DNA from: Pachypanchax playfairii
Taxonomy: Eukaryota; Chordata; Actinopteri; Cyprinodontiformes; Aplocheilidae
Length of the DNA: 64,000 nucleotides
Direction: 5' to 3'
Assembly: GCA_006937955.1 (NCBI GenBank)
Contig: SSNP01000145.1
Coordinates: 447,356-511,355 of the forward strand
Part shown: positions 35,281-45,820 of the stretch, in pieces
Position numbering within the stretch: position 1 is the first letter of the stretch
Layout of the letters: every line of letters begins with the position of its first letter
Notes under the pieces: generated by a model
Told to the model about the DNA's origin: nothing
What the model saw: the letters and a program-made list of their open reading frames with translations, nothing else
Database searches by the model: none
Program-made: the position numbers and the translations under genes

Positions 35281-36429
35281 TTAAAGGTGTGATGACATCA
35301 CTGTTTAAACTGGCGTAAAGCTATTTCATGTAGTAGATATGCCCGCATATGTCAACTCACAAAAGAATTTGATTAAAAAACTAACAGGGCGGGGGTGTAC
35401 GGGCAGGTCAGAATCCTCTTCTCAGCAACACGGTTCCTTTCGTTAATGATATGTGGGTCTCCCTGGCTGACTTCGCTCTGATTGGCTACAACCATTGCCC
35501 GCAGCAAGCCTTTCTTCTCGGCTCCGTCAACAGTCCAGTAACATGGCGAGTGGACGTTTACAACCGTATATGTTCGAGCCTGAAACGTCTTCTGAGGAAG
35601 ACGGAGGGGTGAACACATAAAACTCAACTAATCACATGAGCGAATAAACAGTGCTGTCAGATGTTATCAATGAAAATAGATTCACAATATGGTATGATAA
35701 ACCTGTTGCTCACGGACATTGTTGCTAGAGCGGCTATCACATGCTAGCATCATGAACTCTTCAGACCACGAACAAACGTTTATCAGGCAAGGCAGCATTT
35801 TATTAAATAAATAAACTTACAGGTATTGACGATGTGGTCGCCTCCTTCAGGGTTGGTAAAGAATTTTTAATTAAAATCAGTTTCTTTGACAATCCCAACT
35901 TGAATTCACCCAAGTTATGGAAGCAGTCCTCCGTGAAGTGAGCTGAACATATTTTCTAATTGAGGTTATAACTGTGTGGCACTTCTCCATAAATGAACTT
36001 CAGCCACTCTTCTCTTGTTTTTTCATCCTTCGGGAGTGAGTGGAAACGTCCAGCATGGGTTGAGCATCCTTGGACACAACAGGTCCCCGTTTGCGTAGCC
36101 ATCTCTTCTCAAGAGCAGCAGCACAAGCTAGCGCAACGCAGCTACCGGTGTATGGGCTGGGGGTGGGGTGGTGGGGTGGGGGGATGGACTGTTTACTTCA
36201 CTGTGCACTTTTATTGGACGCTATGAAATACGTAGGATGAAATGCCACGTAGGAAAAAATGGTGCTTTCCGATTTAACCGTTTTTTAAATATGAAACAAA
36301 GCAGACCGCCCACAAACGGGAACTTTGATACTCGCTTTGGACGTTCACACGGCCTCATCAGTGCACAACACATCATGATATACCCCAAAAAACTCAAAAA
36401 AGTGCATTTTGATGTCATAACCCCTTTAA
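35281..36429. mobile_element. TTAA-flanked MITE family E with coding trace
   Basis: TTAA at 35281-35284 and 36426-36429. The ends TTAAAGGTGTGATGACATCA and TGATGTCATAACCCCTTTAA are imperfect inverted repeats. At about 35542 an ATG opens the short frame MASGRLQPYMFEPETSSEED, which stops soon after (GGVNT). A basic-QPYxFEPxxSSEEDE start like this is one I associate with zinc-binding P2X7-C-terminus-like proteins repeated in fish genomes (recollection, uncertain). A G-rich run is at 36155-36186. Confidence 0.8.
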
Positions 36430-37077
36430 TAAAAGTTGAAAGAATTTATTTCTCTACACTTGAGGTTACATTTAAATAATTCTAGTAAAGACCAGATCTT
36501 TTAGTTTTTTCCATAAATATATAGGAAAATGTCGTGAATCCAGTCTGATCAGGTTATATTCCACCATTTTTTTCATATTTTTTGCCCTTGAGCTTATTTA
36601 AATGCTGTTGTATCATGTTTTGTTCTTATTGTGTCATGTTTACATTCTCTGGCTTACTCATCCGCACCTCGCTGTCATTGTGCTTGATGCTGCTCACCTG
36701 CTCAGTTCTCTCCCCATCACCTGATTGTCTTCAGCAGTCCTGCATCTTGATCATAGAGTGTACTGACCTGTTTCTGATTTGATGGCTGCGTTTGTCTGCA
36801 AGGATTTATAACCACTAGCGTTTTGACCCTGGATTGTTTATGGATATTGCTTAGTGACATCACCTTAAGTCTCTCTGCTCACCTCCCAGTCAAGGTCGTA
36901 ACTGTCTCTTACCTCTTCAAGTTCTTGTTGCCTGCCACACACTTGTCTGAGCTCCTCCCCTGCTTAACTGAAATGCCGCTGCTGACATTAAGATCCAGGT
37001 CGACGGCTCCCATGTTGTTCTTCCTTCACCTGGAAAAAGAGTAAAGAATTTTTTTCAAAGCTTGTTTTTTCACTGCT
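36430..37077. other. C/T-rich repeat-like stretch
   Basis: About 36580-37060 is pyrimidine-biased with many CCTG/CTGC words, similar in texture (but not alignable by eye end to end) to 42850-43290 and 57790-58080. It is probably a degenerate interspersed repeat; class unknown. Confidence 0.4.
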
Positions 37078-38260
37078 TTAAAGGTGGAATATGGAACAAG
37101 AACATCACAGTGACATCCAGTGTGTGAAGGCTGCAGCCACAACAACAGAATAAGGCCTCAAGCAATCAGCGTACCAAGCTTGTGACCTCCACGTGCGCTC
37201 CGATACCACCGAAACTTCTCAACCAACCCCACTCTGACCCCCGATCATCTCTGGTTGCTCCTCACGCGAGAAGGACAATGAAATGTCACGTGTTCAGCTG
37301 ACTAATCACGCTGACTACTCTCCAGTCCAGCTGATCACACTGACTCTGATAATTGGAGAGTCCTACCTGTTTGTCCCTCAGTCATTGATTCAGTCCAAAG
37401 CAAAGAGCTCACGTATCTGTCCCGTCTCTTCCTGAGTTAACTGAACCTTCCAGAGATCCTGTCCTCCTCACTTCATCCTGCACACCTCTCTTATCCAACC
37501 AGTCACACAGTCCTCCGAGGTGTCCTCCAGCCGAACACACAACCGGATACTTCAGCCACCTGCTGCTCTGTCTAAGCGTGTGAGCTGCTAATAAAGACTT
37601 TTCCACACATGACCCTGTTAGTCACACTTAAAGCTGATATCCCTGATTTCAGATTGCCTAGCTTAGACTGTCAACAAAGTCACAGAACTCTCAGCCCCTC
37701 CCGTCCAGTAGAATTCCTAAGCCACACCCCCCCAGGTTTGGAAACACGACCTAGTGCAAGACACTGGTCCGCAGTTCAGTCAAGTACCGTAACATGGCGG
37801 AATCACCGGTAAGTGAAAACAATATAACAACAAACAACTGACATTAATTGTTACTTTTGTCCTGAACCAGCCGGCGGCTGTTTCTCCTGCTGTGACATGG
37901 TAGAGCGGCGAACACTCCCAGCAGTGGTGTGCTGCGGTAATATGTCTCAGTTTTTTAGGAGCACAGAAGCCAAATAAATGCAGAAGTCCGTATGACTGGA
38001 GAGACTGTCCAATCATAACTTTTGGACCGAACCATTTGATTGATTGATGTTTTTAGACAAATACGGGAGAACCAATTAATTATTTATTTTTTATTTTTTT
38101 TAATCTTCACAACATATTTCTCTCCATGCTGTGTTAAGAAGTTTTTAATGGGCATGAAAAAAAAATATGTTAAGCTAATTTGTTATGCAAATTAAGTATA
38201 GCAGCTTTAAGAAAATCCCTGTATGGCAAGCCAATACGGTCAGAAACCACTGCTGCTTCA
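37078..38260 (+). mobile_element. TTAA MITE family C, copy 1, split by a nested insertion
   Basis: It starts at TTAA 37078-37081 with AGGTGGAATATGGAACAAG, the family C terminus. The body matches copies 2 (49212) and 3 (53456), for example CCACCTGCTGCTCTGTCTAA then AATAAAGACTTTTCCACACA. The match stops at 37627 and resumes at about 38211 (CCCTGTATGGCAAGCCAATA). The intervening 37628-38210 is a separate TTAA element. The 3' end of this copy is lost after about 38260. Confidence 0.82.
37628..38210. mobile_element. nested TTAA MITE inside family C copy 1
   Basis: TTAA at 37628-37631 and 38207-38210. Left end AGCTGATATCCCTG, right end AGTATAGCAGCT: short imperfect inverted repeats. Copies 2 and 3 of family C lack this block, which proves the insertion. 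Internally, ATGGCGGAATCACCG (about 37794) is followed at once by GTAAGT, a perfect splice donor, as though a first exon were preserved. Confidence 0.85.
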
Positions 38261-39005
38261 CTGTAACCAGAGAGATGAAACGTGTTGTCTGGTTCCAGTG
38301 ATGATTTTGGTTCCTCAATTCTATTTTACAATAAACATTTATGTTTTATGGACTTAATTGTTTCTTAATCCAAAAATAATTAGGAGAAAATGTATAAAAG
38401 TGTCTGTGAAAAAGTACTAAAAATTGATTTTTTGTTTAAGGTTTTTAAAATGATCAAATTCATTAAAAAGGAAAGAATCAGAATTCTTCTATGCAGCACA
38501 CATTTTTCAAACCACCCCACTGATGTATTCCACCTGGCACATTTAACCAAATCACGTTTCATGCAAGATGTGAATCATAACCTCAAGCTGCATGATAATC
38601 CTTTTTTACTTTTTCCCTTCAGCTCTGATTCTGCTTTACTGGCATTTCTCCCACCAACATCAGCAAAAACATCTACACTCTGCGTGACTGTACCTGCAGT
38701 CTTCATCCTCCTCCAGTAAAAAAAGAAAAAAAACATCAGCGTCAAACAAGTCAAAGGGAAAGTAAATCTGTACAGTGTAACTAAAGTCAGAGGAAAGCAC
38801 AACAGAGTAAGTGAGTGTATTTTAACATGTGCAAAAAAAAAGGTGTATTCTAAGATTACGCTCTAAGTTCAATGAGTCATCTGGTCAAAAAAGACCGACT
38901 GTCCAATCTCTCAAGACTTTCTGAGTCATACAGTATTTAAAGACAGAAAGTGGGTTATGAGGAGTAAAATGCTTAATGGTTATCCAATCATTTTCCTCCA
39001 TAGTC
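38261..39005. other. intergenic, nothing recognised
   Basis: AT-rich, no identifiable gene or repeat. Confidence 0.5.
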
Positions 39006-39578
39006 TTAAAAAGGCCATTTCATACACATTTCAGGACTTTGTGGTTATTTCTTAAGTATTAACCTGTAATATGAAACATTTTATATCTAAAAAGCGTCAG
39101 GAAACACTGATTAACAGACCTTTTAATCTGTCTGCATTAAAATTCAGCTCATTCCGTCAGGCTTCGGCAGCAGCTCGTTCATATTCATTATGTAAATTTA
39201 CTGGACTCTGATTGGCTAACAAACTAGCCTATGAGAGCAAGGTATACTGTTTCCTGCCCCGCTGCGCATGGCAACATCAGGCGTTCTCTCTTCCTGTTTG
39301 ATACGTCTTATGCTAACAGCTTTTAGCCAGCAGCATGCTAGGCGTGGTTTCAACTGCAGGAGCTGATGAATACTAACAAACAAAGGAGTTGTGATGAAAC
39401 AGATACAGGCCGTTCAGACTCGGGTGCTATCGCCACCTGCGTAGTTTGAGAGATAAAAACTGAAAGAGAAGTTGTTGACCTGTTTTCACACCAACTATGA
39501 AGGTAAGAACACCTGTGGAGCTAAAATATTCAACAGAAACCTCAGAAAAAACAGTTTTTAATGGAAGGGACTCTTTAA
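39006..39578 (+). mobile_element. TTAA-flanked MITE family A, copy 3
   Basis: TTAA at 39006-39009 and 39575-39578. Same orientation as copies 1 and 4. It keeps the CAACTATGAAG|GTAAGA site and the AGGCGTGGTTTCAACTGCAG core. Confidence 0.88.
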
Positions 39579-42500
39579 ATAAAAGTCTAATGTTTAACAA
39601 GTTATTTTTGAATATCACATACAAATTGTATTAAACACGTCATGATCTCAAGGAACTCGATCAGAGACACCATGAGCCATGGGAAAACTTAAGTTCCCCA
39701 AAACTGAGTTTCAGGATTATTTAGAATAAGCCCAGGTATCATCTTCAAATTTAAACTCTACATAAAGGGGACGTCAGCGTCATAACCAGGGCTCTTAATC
39801 AACACCCACCAAATGTGGGTTAAAATGCACTTCAGTGGGTTCCAACAAAATTTACAGGGGAGAAAAAATGTAGAACATTGACAGACTTCACCTGGATGTG
39901 CGAGGAAGTGAAGTCCACAGCCAGTTCTGGAGCACTTGGTGCTTTTATTTTAATGAATTCATTAACTTTATAAATCTATCAGCCACAATGTTTACTAGAA
40001 CCTGAACATGTGAAGGAATCTATCCAGATTCTGTAGTGTAGTGGTATGGGGTAGCAGAACCCAGCCTATTGAGGGTTCTTCTACGTTCTACTGAGGGAAT
40101 AACACAAGAGGTTGTTTTGCATTGGAAGACAGGATTTTGCATGTTTTACATGGTGCACTTCTCACATTCTGTGTTTTTATTTTTAAAGGGAATAAAAAGG
40201 CAAATTTTGGAGCTAGGTTTTTTAAATGAGCTTTAATTTAGACTAAATTTGAATATTTAAAAAAACAATTAAAATTACAATTTAAAATACAGAAAGTGGA
40301 AATGAATGAAATTGTAAATTCAGACAATAAAAAAATGACGAAGTGATTCTCACATCTGATTGATGTTCTTTTGTACTTCATAAATACGAACCCAAGATAT
40401 TTTGTGTTTTACTATAATAAGTATCGTTAATATACAGGATATGGAATCATGTTGGGTCGATGAAGCAGGAGCTGCAGGAGCTGATCCAAACATGCTTTTC
40501 TTTTTCTTCTCCATAATCCTATTATCCTTCGTTCTTGTTCACTCTTGTAAAATTTGTTGCTTTCTTCCAGCTTTTATTCACTCTATGATTACAAAAACAA
40601 CTTTCTTTCACTTTCATATTCTGTAAAATTGCCCTGCTGCAGCTTTTATTGTCATGTAAATGCAGCTGCAGTGCAAACAGAGTTTTTAAATAACACCAGT
40701 TATTTTTCCCTCCACTTTGTGTCTCATTTCTCTTCACCTAATCAAGGTACAAAAAAAAGCAGAAGTTAGTGAAAGTTGGTGAAATTTAATTTCCTAGTGA
40801 CGAAGTTATATAAGTGAAGCAAATTTACCCACCGCTTTATGATTCTAGTAATAAGGAACATAAACTTCTGTCTTCCTGCACACACGTGATGATCTGAGGG
40901 ATTATGAACATGTTTGTCAGAATCAAAAATGAAGGGAAATACTTTTAGACTTTTAAAAATTAACCCAACATACATATTTATGTGAAATACATCTGTTGGT
41001 AAAATCCCACATGGATGTCTAAAGGAAGGAATCATCAGATCATCAGAGATGTTGTAACATCAGTGTATCTGCAGATTGTACATAAATGTAGAATCTGGAG
41101 ACAGAAAATTATGTTTCTTACCTAAATTATTTTTAGTTTCCGGTTTAATTTTCATTTTATCAATGTTTTTTTCTGTCATTTGTCTGATTTATTGAATTCA
41201 GAAGATTTTTTTTGGCCAGAAAGGGAGTATAATCCCTCTGACAAGTTCTGGTTCTGCCACAGTGCCTCCCTCCCTGTGGGAAGGAAGACACCCGTCATTT
41301 TCAAGCCTTAAATTATTTCTGCATGACACAGTCCACTGCTCAGCATATGAACATTTATCTCTGGGTTTCGATATCCAGATAATCATTGGCTAAGCTGAAA
41401 GCTTCAGACATTGGCTGCATCAGCCCTCAGTGGTCACTCCATCATGTTACAGCTGGTAGGTTAAAGGATAACTGAGCATAAATGATATTCAGTAGAGATT
41501 ATTTGAGTCTCAGTCATAACACCACACAAACACCAGGTATCTATTCTCTCCATCATAAAATAACGGTTTAACAAAAATACTTTTTATCTTGTTTTTTGTT
41601 GTCACAAAAAAAGTATTCTGCAAGAATCCCAACAGGAGTTACGGAGAACAGGAACAACTGTACATGGGAACTGAAACCAGACCAAAATAATTTCCTGTGG
41701 ATGAGATTGATTCTTATGAAGGAGACAAGAACAAGATGCTGCTGGGCGTCAAGCTGCTCCCCAGGGGTTCAGGAGGGGTAAGTAGGACAGACAGATGTCC
41801 TAAAGCTAACAGGAGCTAGTAATGCACCTGGACAGCAGATGGTTCACCAGCAGGTCTCTTTTTGTCCTCGCTGACAGGAAATGGATTGCTGTGGGCCAGA
41901 TTGTTACCCAATTACAACACACGGCACAAACACACTACATGCAAACACACCCAAAAAACCCACCGAAATGACCACGCTCATGCACACACATTACATGCAC
42001 AAGTCATATACAATCATGCATGCATGTGCATACACACACACATTCATACAAACACACGGCAGGTGGTACACTGGCTGTCAAATGGGCAACTCTCACGCTT
42101 TCACATTTTCCTTCTCCCAGAGTGCATTTCAGCACTGAGCTGTCAGATTGCTCTTTATTTCCAACTGTCCCAGCGTGCCCTGCCAGTCCCCCCCCCCGCA
42201 CACTGTGACAGCACCATTTATACGCTGGAAGTAGCTGCATACATGCACATTTACAAAGATGCATTCATACACACATACATACACTATATACTGTGGTCTT
42301 TGTAATTCTTTTACCCTCTGTGTCGACCTCATACTCCTCTCATATTTATCATAAAGTGTACAGTGGAAGCAATTGAGTTTTTTTTCTTGCAGATGAACAT
42401 AAACACATTTTTTGGGACATTCAGTACAGCTGTCAAAGTCACCTTTGAGTTATAAGAAGTATTTTTTGATGTTCGCATATTTTAGCATTGAAGTACCCTT

Positions 42501-43600
42501 CAAAACGGAGCTTTCTAACATGGTTGGCAAGTTTATTTTAGGGTGATCCACCATCTTTTCTTGTACCAGTGAAGTAATTTTTGGTGCAAATTTGAATTAA
42601 TTAAAAAATGCAAGTGAATGTTCGTAAATTTTATACCCCCACATGTTATTTTACACGTTGTATGGGTTTATATGGTTCATACTGCAGTATGTTGTAGCTT
42701 TATTAGCATAACTCACTTGACTTGAGGCTCTGACAGTCTCCATTATGAGCTTCCTGCAGCAGTTGTGCAGAAAGACCAATCACATATTAAAGGTCAGCTG
42801 ATGGATGGAGTGGAGAGAAGTGCAGAGGAGAGAAGGACCGAGTGTCATGAATCAGGTTTGATCTGGACCTGTTTTCCATTTCTTTGCCTGATGACGTCAT
42901 GTTGTCCCTTTGTTTCCTCATGGTTACTCATGTTAATCACCCCCACATCATTTCACCTGTCTCCCCTCCCATCAGCTGTGCTCAGCCTCTGTCTCACCTA
43001 CAGGCTATTACTTAAGTACACTGTAACGATCCTGCTTCTTGTCAAAACCTTGTTGAGGTCATCTGTTTAACAACCTTACTTCTGCCTTAACGACCTCTGT
43101 CTCTCGCCTGCCTCTGTTTGGATTCATGTTTTGAATTTTGGACGTTTGGATTTCTGAATACTTGCTTTACCCTGTTTGAGCCGCCAGCCTGTTCCCATCA
43201 AGTTTTTAACTCGCTGAGGTACTGACCTCCTCCTGGTTTTTGGATTCTGATTGATGTATTTCATCCTTTGAATAAGGACATTCTTCTATAAGACTTGTAA
43301 ATAACATTTGCGGAGACATTTTTTTTCCATTCAAGGTTTTCAGTAGTTTCTCTGTGATTCACATAAAGGCTGTTTTGTTTTACAAGAAGACATCATATAA
43401 TTTAAATTAGTGTAAAATAACTTCTTCCACGTTTGAGTCTGTATAAAACATTAAAACTGATATTATCATTCTGCCCTGCTGCTAAGAATAAGGAAGACTT
43501 TTAAATTGAGGCCAGTAACATCTTCATTAGGTACTGAAATGAAGAAGTATTGCTCAAAAATAATAAAAAAAAAAAATCACTGACACTCAGACAAAAGGTT
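39579..43600. other. intergenic, mostly unclassified
   Basis: No gene found. There are CA-rich stretches at about 41930-42060 and around 42240-42290, a C/T-rich repeat-like block at 42850-43290, and otherwise AT-rich unique sequence. The open frames over the CA-rich part are compositional. Confidence 0.5.
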
Positions 43601-43614
43601 TGAAACAACCCACT

Positions 43615-43850
43615 AACACTCTGACAAAACTGTAATCAGTTGCCATAGCACTGAGGACCAGCTTTTGCTCTGGTAAATGTATAAATTCCCAGCTCCTGCC
43701 ATCCTGCCAAAACACAATCCCATTAGCGTGACATCTCTAAAGTGCAGTTTATTCACTGGCACAATGCATTCAAAATGTCAAGTCTCCTGTTAGTGTTGTA
43801 ATAAGCCTATCAGCTGCCGACTGAATGCTCAGTCTTCGAAGTGGCGCTTG
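43615..43850. promoter_or_regulatory. candidate conserved non-coding element
   Basis: Unique block with balanced composition (AAAACACAATCCCATTAGCG, TGTAATAAGCCTATCAGCTG) in otherwise simple sequence. Suggestive of a CNE by texture only. Confidence 0.22.
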
Positions 43851-45300
43851 GTTTCAACACAAGCTGTGCAGCATTTAGCAGCAATATTAGTTTTGTGCCA
43901 GTGGGGGTGTAGTTCATCTAGTTTCTTCTGTTTACCTGAGGTCAGGTCATGTGGAATCACCACGTGCTGTTCCAGCACACAATTGATTTTCAACAAAATA
44001 TATTGTGTGTCAGACTGATACAGCGTCGTTCTGATGATCCCTCCCCAGACGTTCCGCTGACCTTCAAGTGGAACTTCAGGATTAAAATGAACACAAAACT
44101 AATTTCAGTAAAATGGTGTATGTAACTGTAAACAAAAGGTTGAAAGGTTCTGTTAAACATTTTACTGTGAGAACATCCCAGTCTCTAGGTCTTTTGGAAG
44201 GACCCCTCCTTTCCTCTGAACGCATCAGCAGCATGTAGCGTTTTGCTCGAGCAATCAGCTGAGCGTCCCTTCCCACCAGGAGCATTTCACACGTGTATGA
44301 CTCGTGTAAATCAGTACACACAACAAAAAGCAGAGAGAAAGACGACATGTATCCAGAAGGTATGTGGCTTATTTTCACACCACCTACGGACTTCAAACCC
44401 ATCACAGGTAGCTACTGTATTTTTTCGATGGAAATCTGCACGTGTCCTTTTATTTTGAAATTTCCGGGTATTTTCCTTTTCACTTCTGTTGAGCTTGACG
44501 CGTTTTAGAAGCGTACCGTGTAAAAAAAATAGAACTGCAATGTAATGATCATGACACCACGCTTCTGGGACGCGTCTGATTTGCATTGCTTCACACCAAG
44601 TGGAAACAGTCTCATTGACTTTAACGGTGACTATCAGCTGCATATTACGCGTCACTAAAGTTGAGCGTCTGTGGAAAGGAGGTGTAACGGTTCCTGCTGG
44701 ATGATGGAGCCCCTGCATGAGCTCAGGCACATGCAGCTGCAATAAGGAGAAGGTTCATTTCAACTTCTTGTTCCTGGGATCGTCACATATCAAATATAGA
44801 CTGATCAGTAACATTTGGCTCAGTGCCATCTTTATTATGATAAACTGGCTCAATGCCGTCATCACTGCAAATGAAACCCAGAAGATTTAGAACCTTGTAT
44901 TCAAACTCCGATGAGCTAACTGTTAATAGTCACCACACTGAGCATCTATATCCGAGTTGCTGTTTTTCAAATTATTTATTCAAGTTATTCTTTCCCAGAT
45001 GCAGCCCCTTCGTTTCACACAATACTTTCAGGCCAGGAAATAGAGGTTGTTCTCCTGCTTTGGTATAAAATAAGTGAGGTGGAAAGGGTCTGGAATTGAA
45101 GCTCCACAGATAAGGGTCTGAGCCGGCAGCTGACATCGAGCTATCATGGCTGCAGACTTGACAATGGTTAGTGAAAAAAGCTGGACTGAAAGAGTTTTAA
45201 CATGGTTTGACTTGGATGATTAAATATGACTGTTTAAAATAACTCTACCAAGAAGTACATGAGGGCATTAGTCTGCTGGATTTTAAAAATCAAGTCGTTC
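43851..45300. other. intergenic, possible old repeat
   Basis: No gene. About 44400-44750 has GACGCG and TTTTATTTTGAAATTTCCGG words that I associate with interspersed fish elements, but I cannot set its ends or class. Confidence 0.4.
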
Positions 45301-45820
45301 TTAAAGCTGGAGTGTGTAACTTTTACATGTCCGTGAATGTCCGTTTCAGCCGAGCCACTATTAGAGGAGATGACACAATGCAGATTAAGCCGATCGGCTC
45401 CTCAAACATCTCACGGTATTTTTCAATATATATCATTTTTACTTTGCGTGTCGACCGGCGACATTCCCGCGCTGGCGCGCAGGAAATTACGTCTTTTACG
45501 TCACAACAAGAAGGGAGGGGGAGGACGAGCTGAGAGTCTCGTAGCAGGAGGCAGAGTGCAGGCAGAACAGGAAAGCGTCATGGCGGAGAAGCCAAAGAAA
45601 CGGCCGAGACACACTTATCAGGAAGTTCTTCTGAAGAGTCCATCTTTCTTCAACAGCTGTCCTTATTCAAACAGAATAAAAATGTTGTGGTATCGCGAAT
45701 CACAGCGGCAGAGGGATAGCGGGTGGGGGGGGCGTACGTCATATGGAAGCGCCAGCTTCATTGTTGTGATAAAGCAAAATTCCGCTAGGGGGCGACAGAA
45801 GTTACACACTATAGCTTTAA
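45301..45820. mobile_element. TTAA-flanked MITE family F with coding trace
   Basis: TTAA at 45301-45304 and 45817-45820. Ends AGCTGGAGTGTGTAACTTTT and GAAGTTACACACTATAGCT are inverted repeats (about 18 of 20 pairs). At about 45580 an ATG opens MAEKPKKRPRHTYQEVLLKS, a lysine/arginine-rich start, in frame to about 45837. No transposase domain follows. The ATG sits in the same kind of context (GTCATGGCGGAG) as in the nested elements at 37628 and 57066. Confidence 0.87.

Noticed and set aside
41862..42305. 147-codon His/Thr-rich open frame
   Set aside because: It follows CA-rich simple sequence, as do overlapping frames on the same strand. There is no conserved motif.
44311..44742. 143-codon minus-strand open frame
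   Set aside because: No recognisable domain; overlapped by several plus-strand frames in repeat-like sequence.
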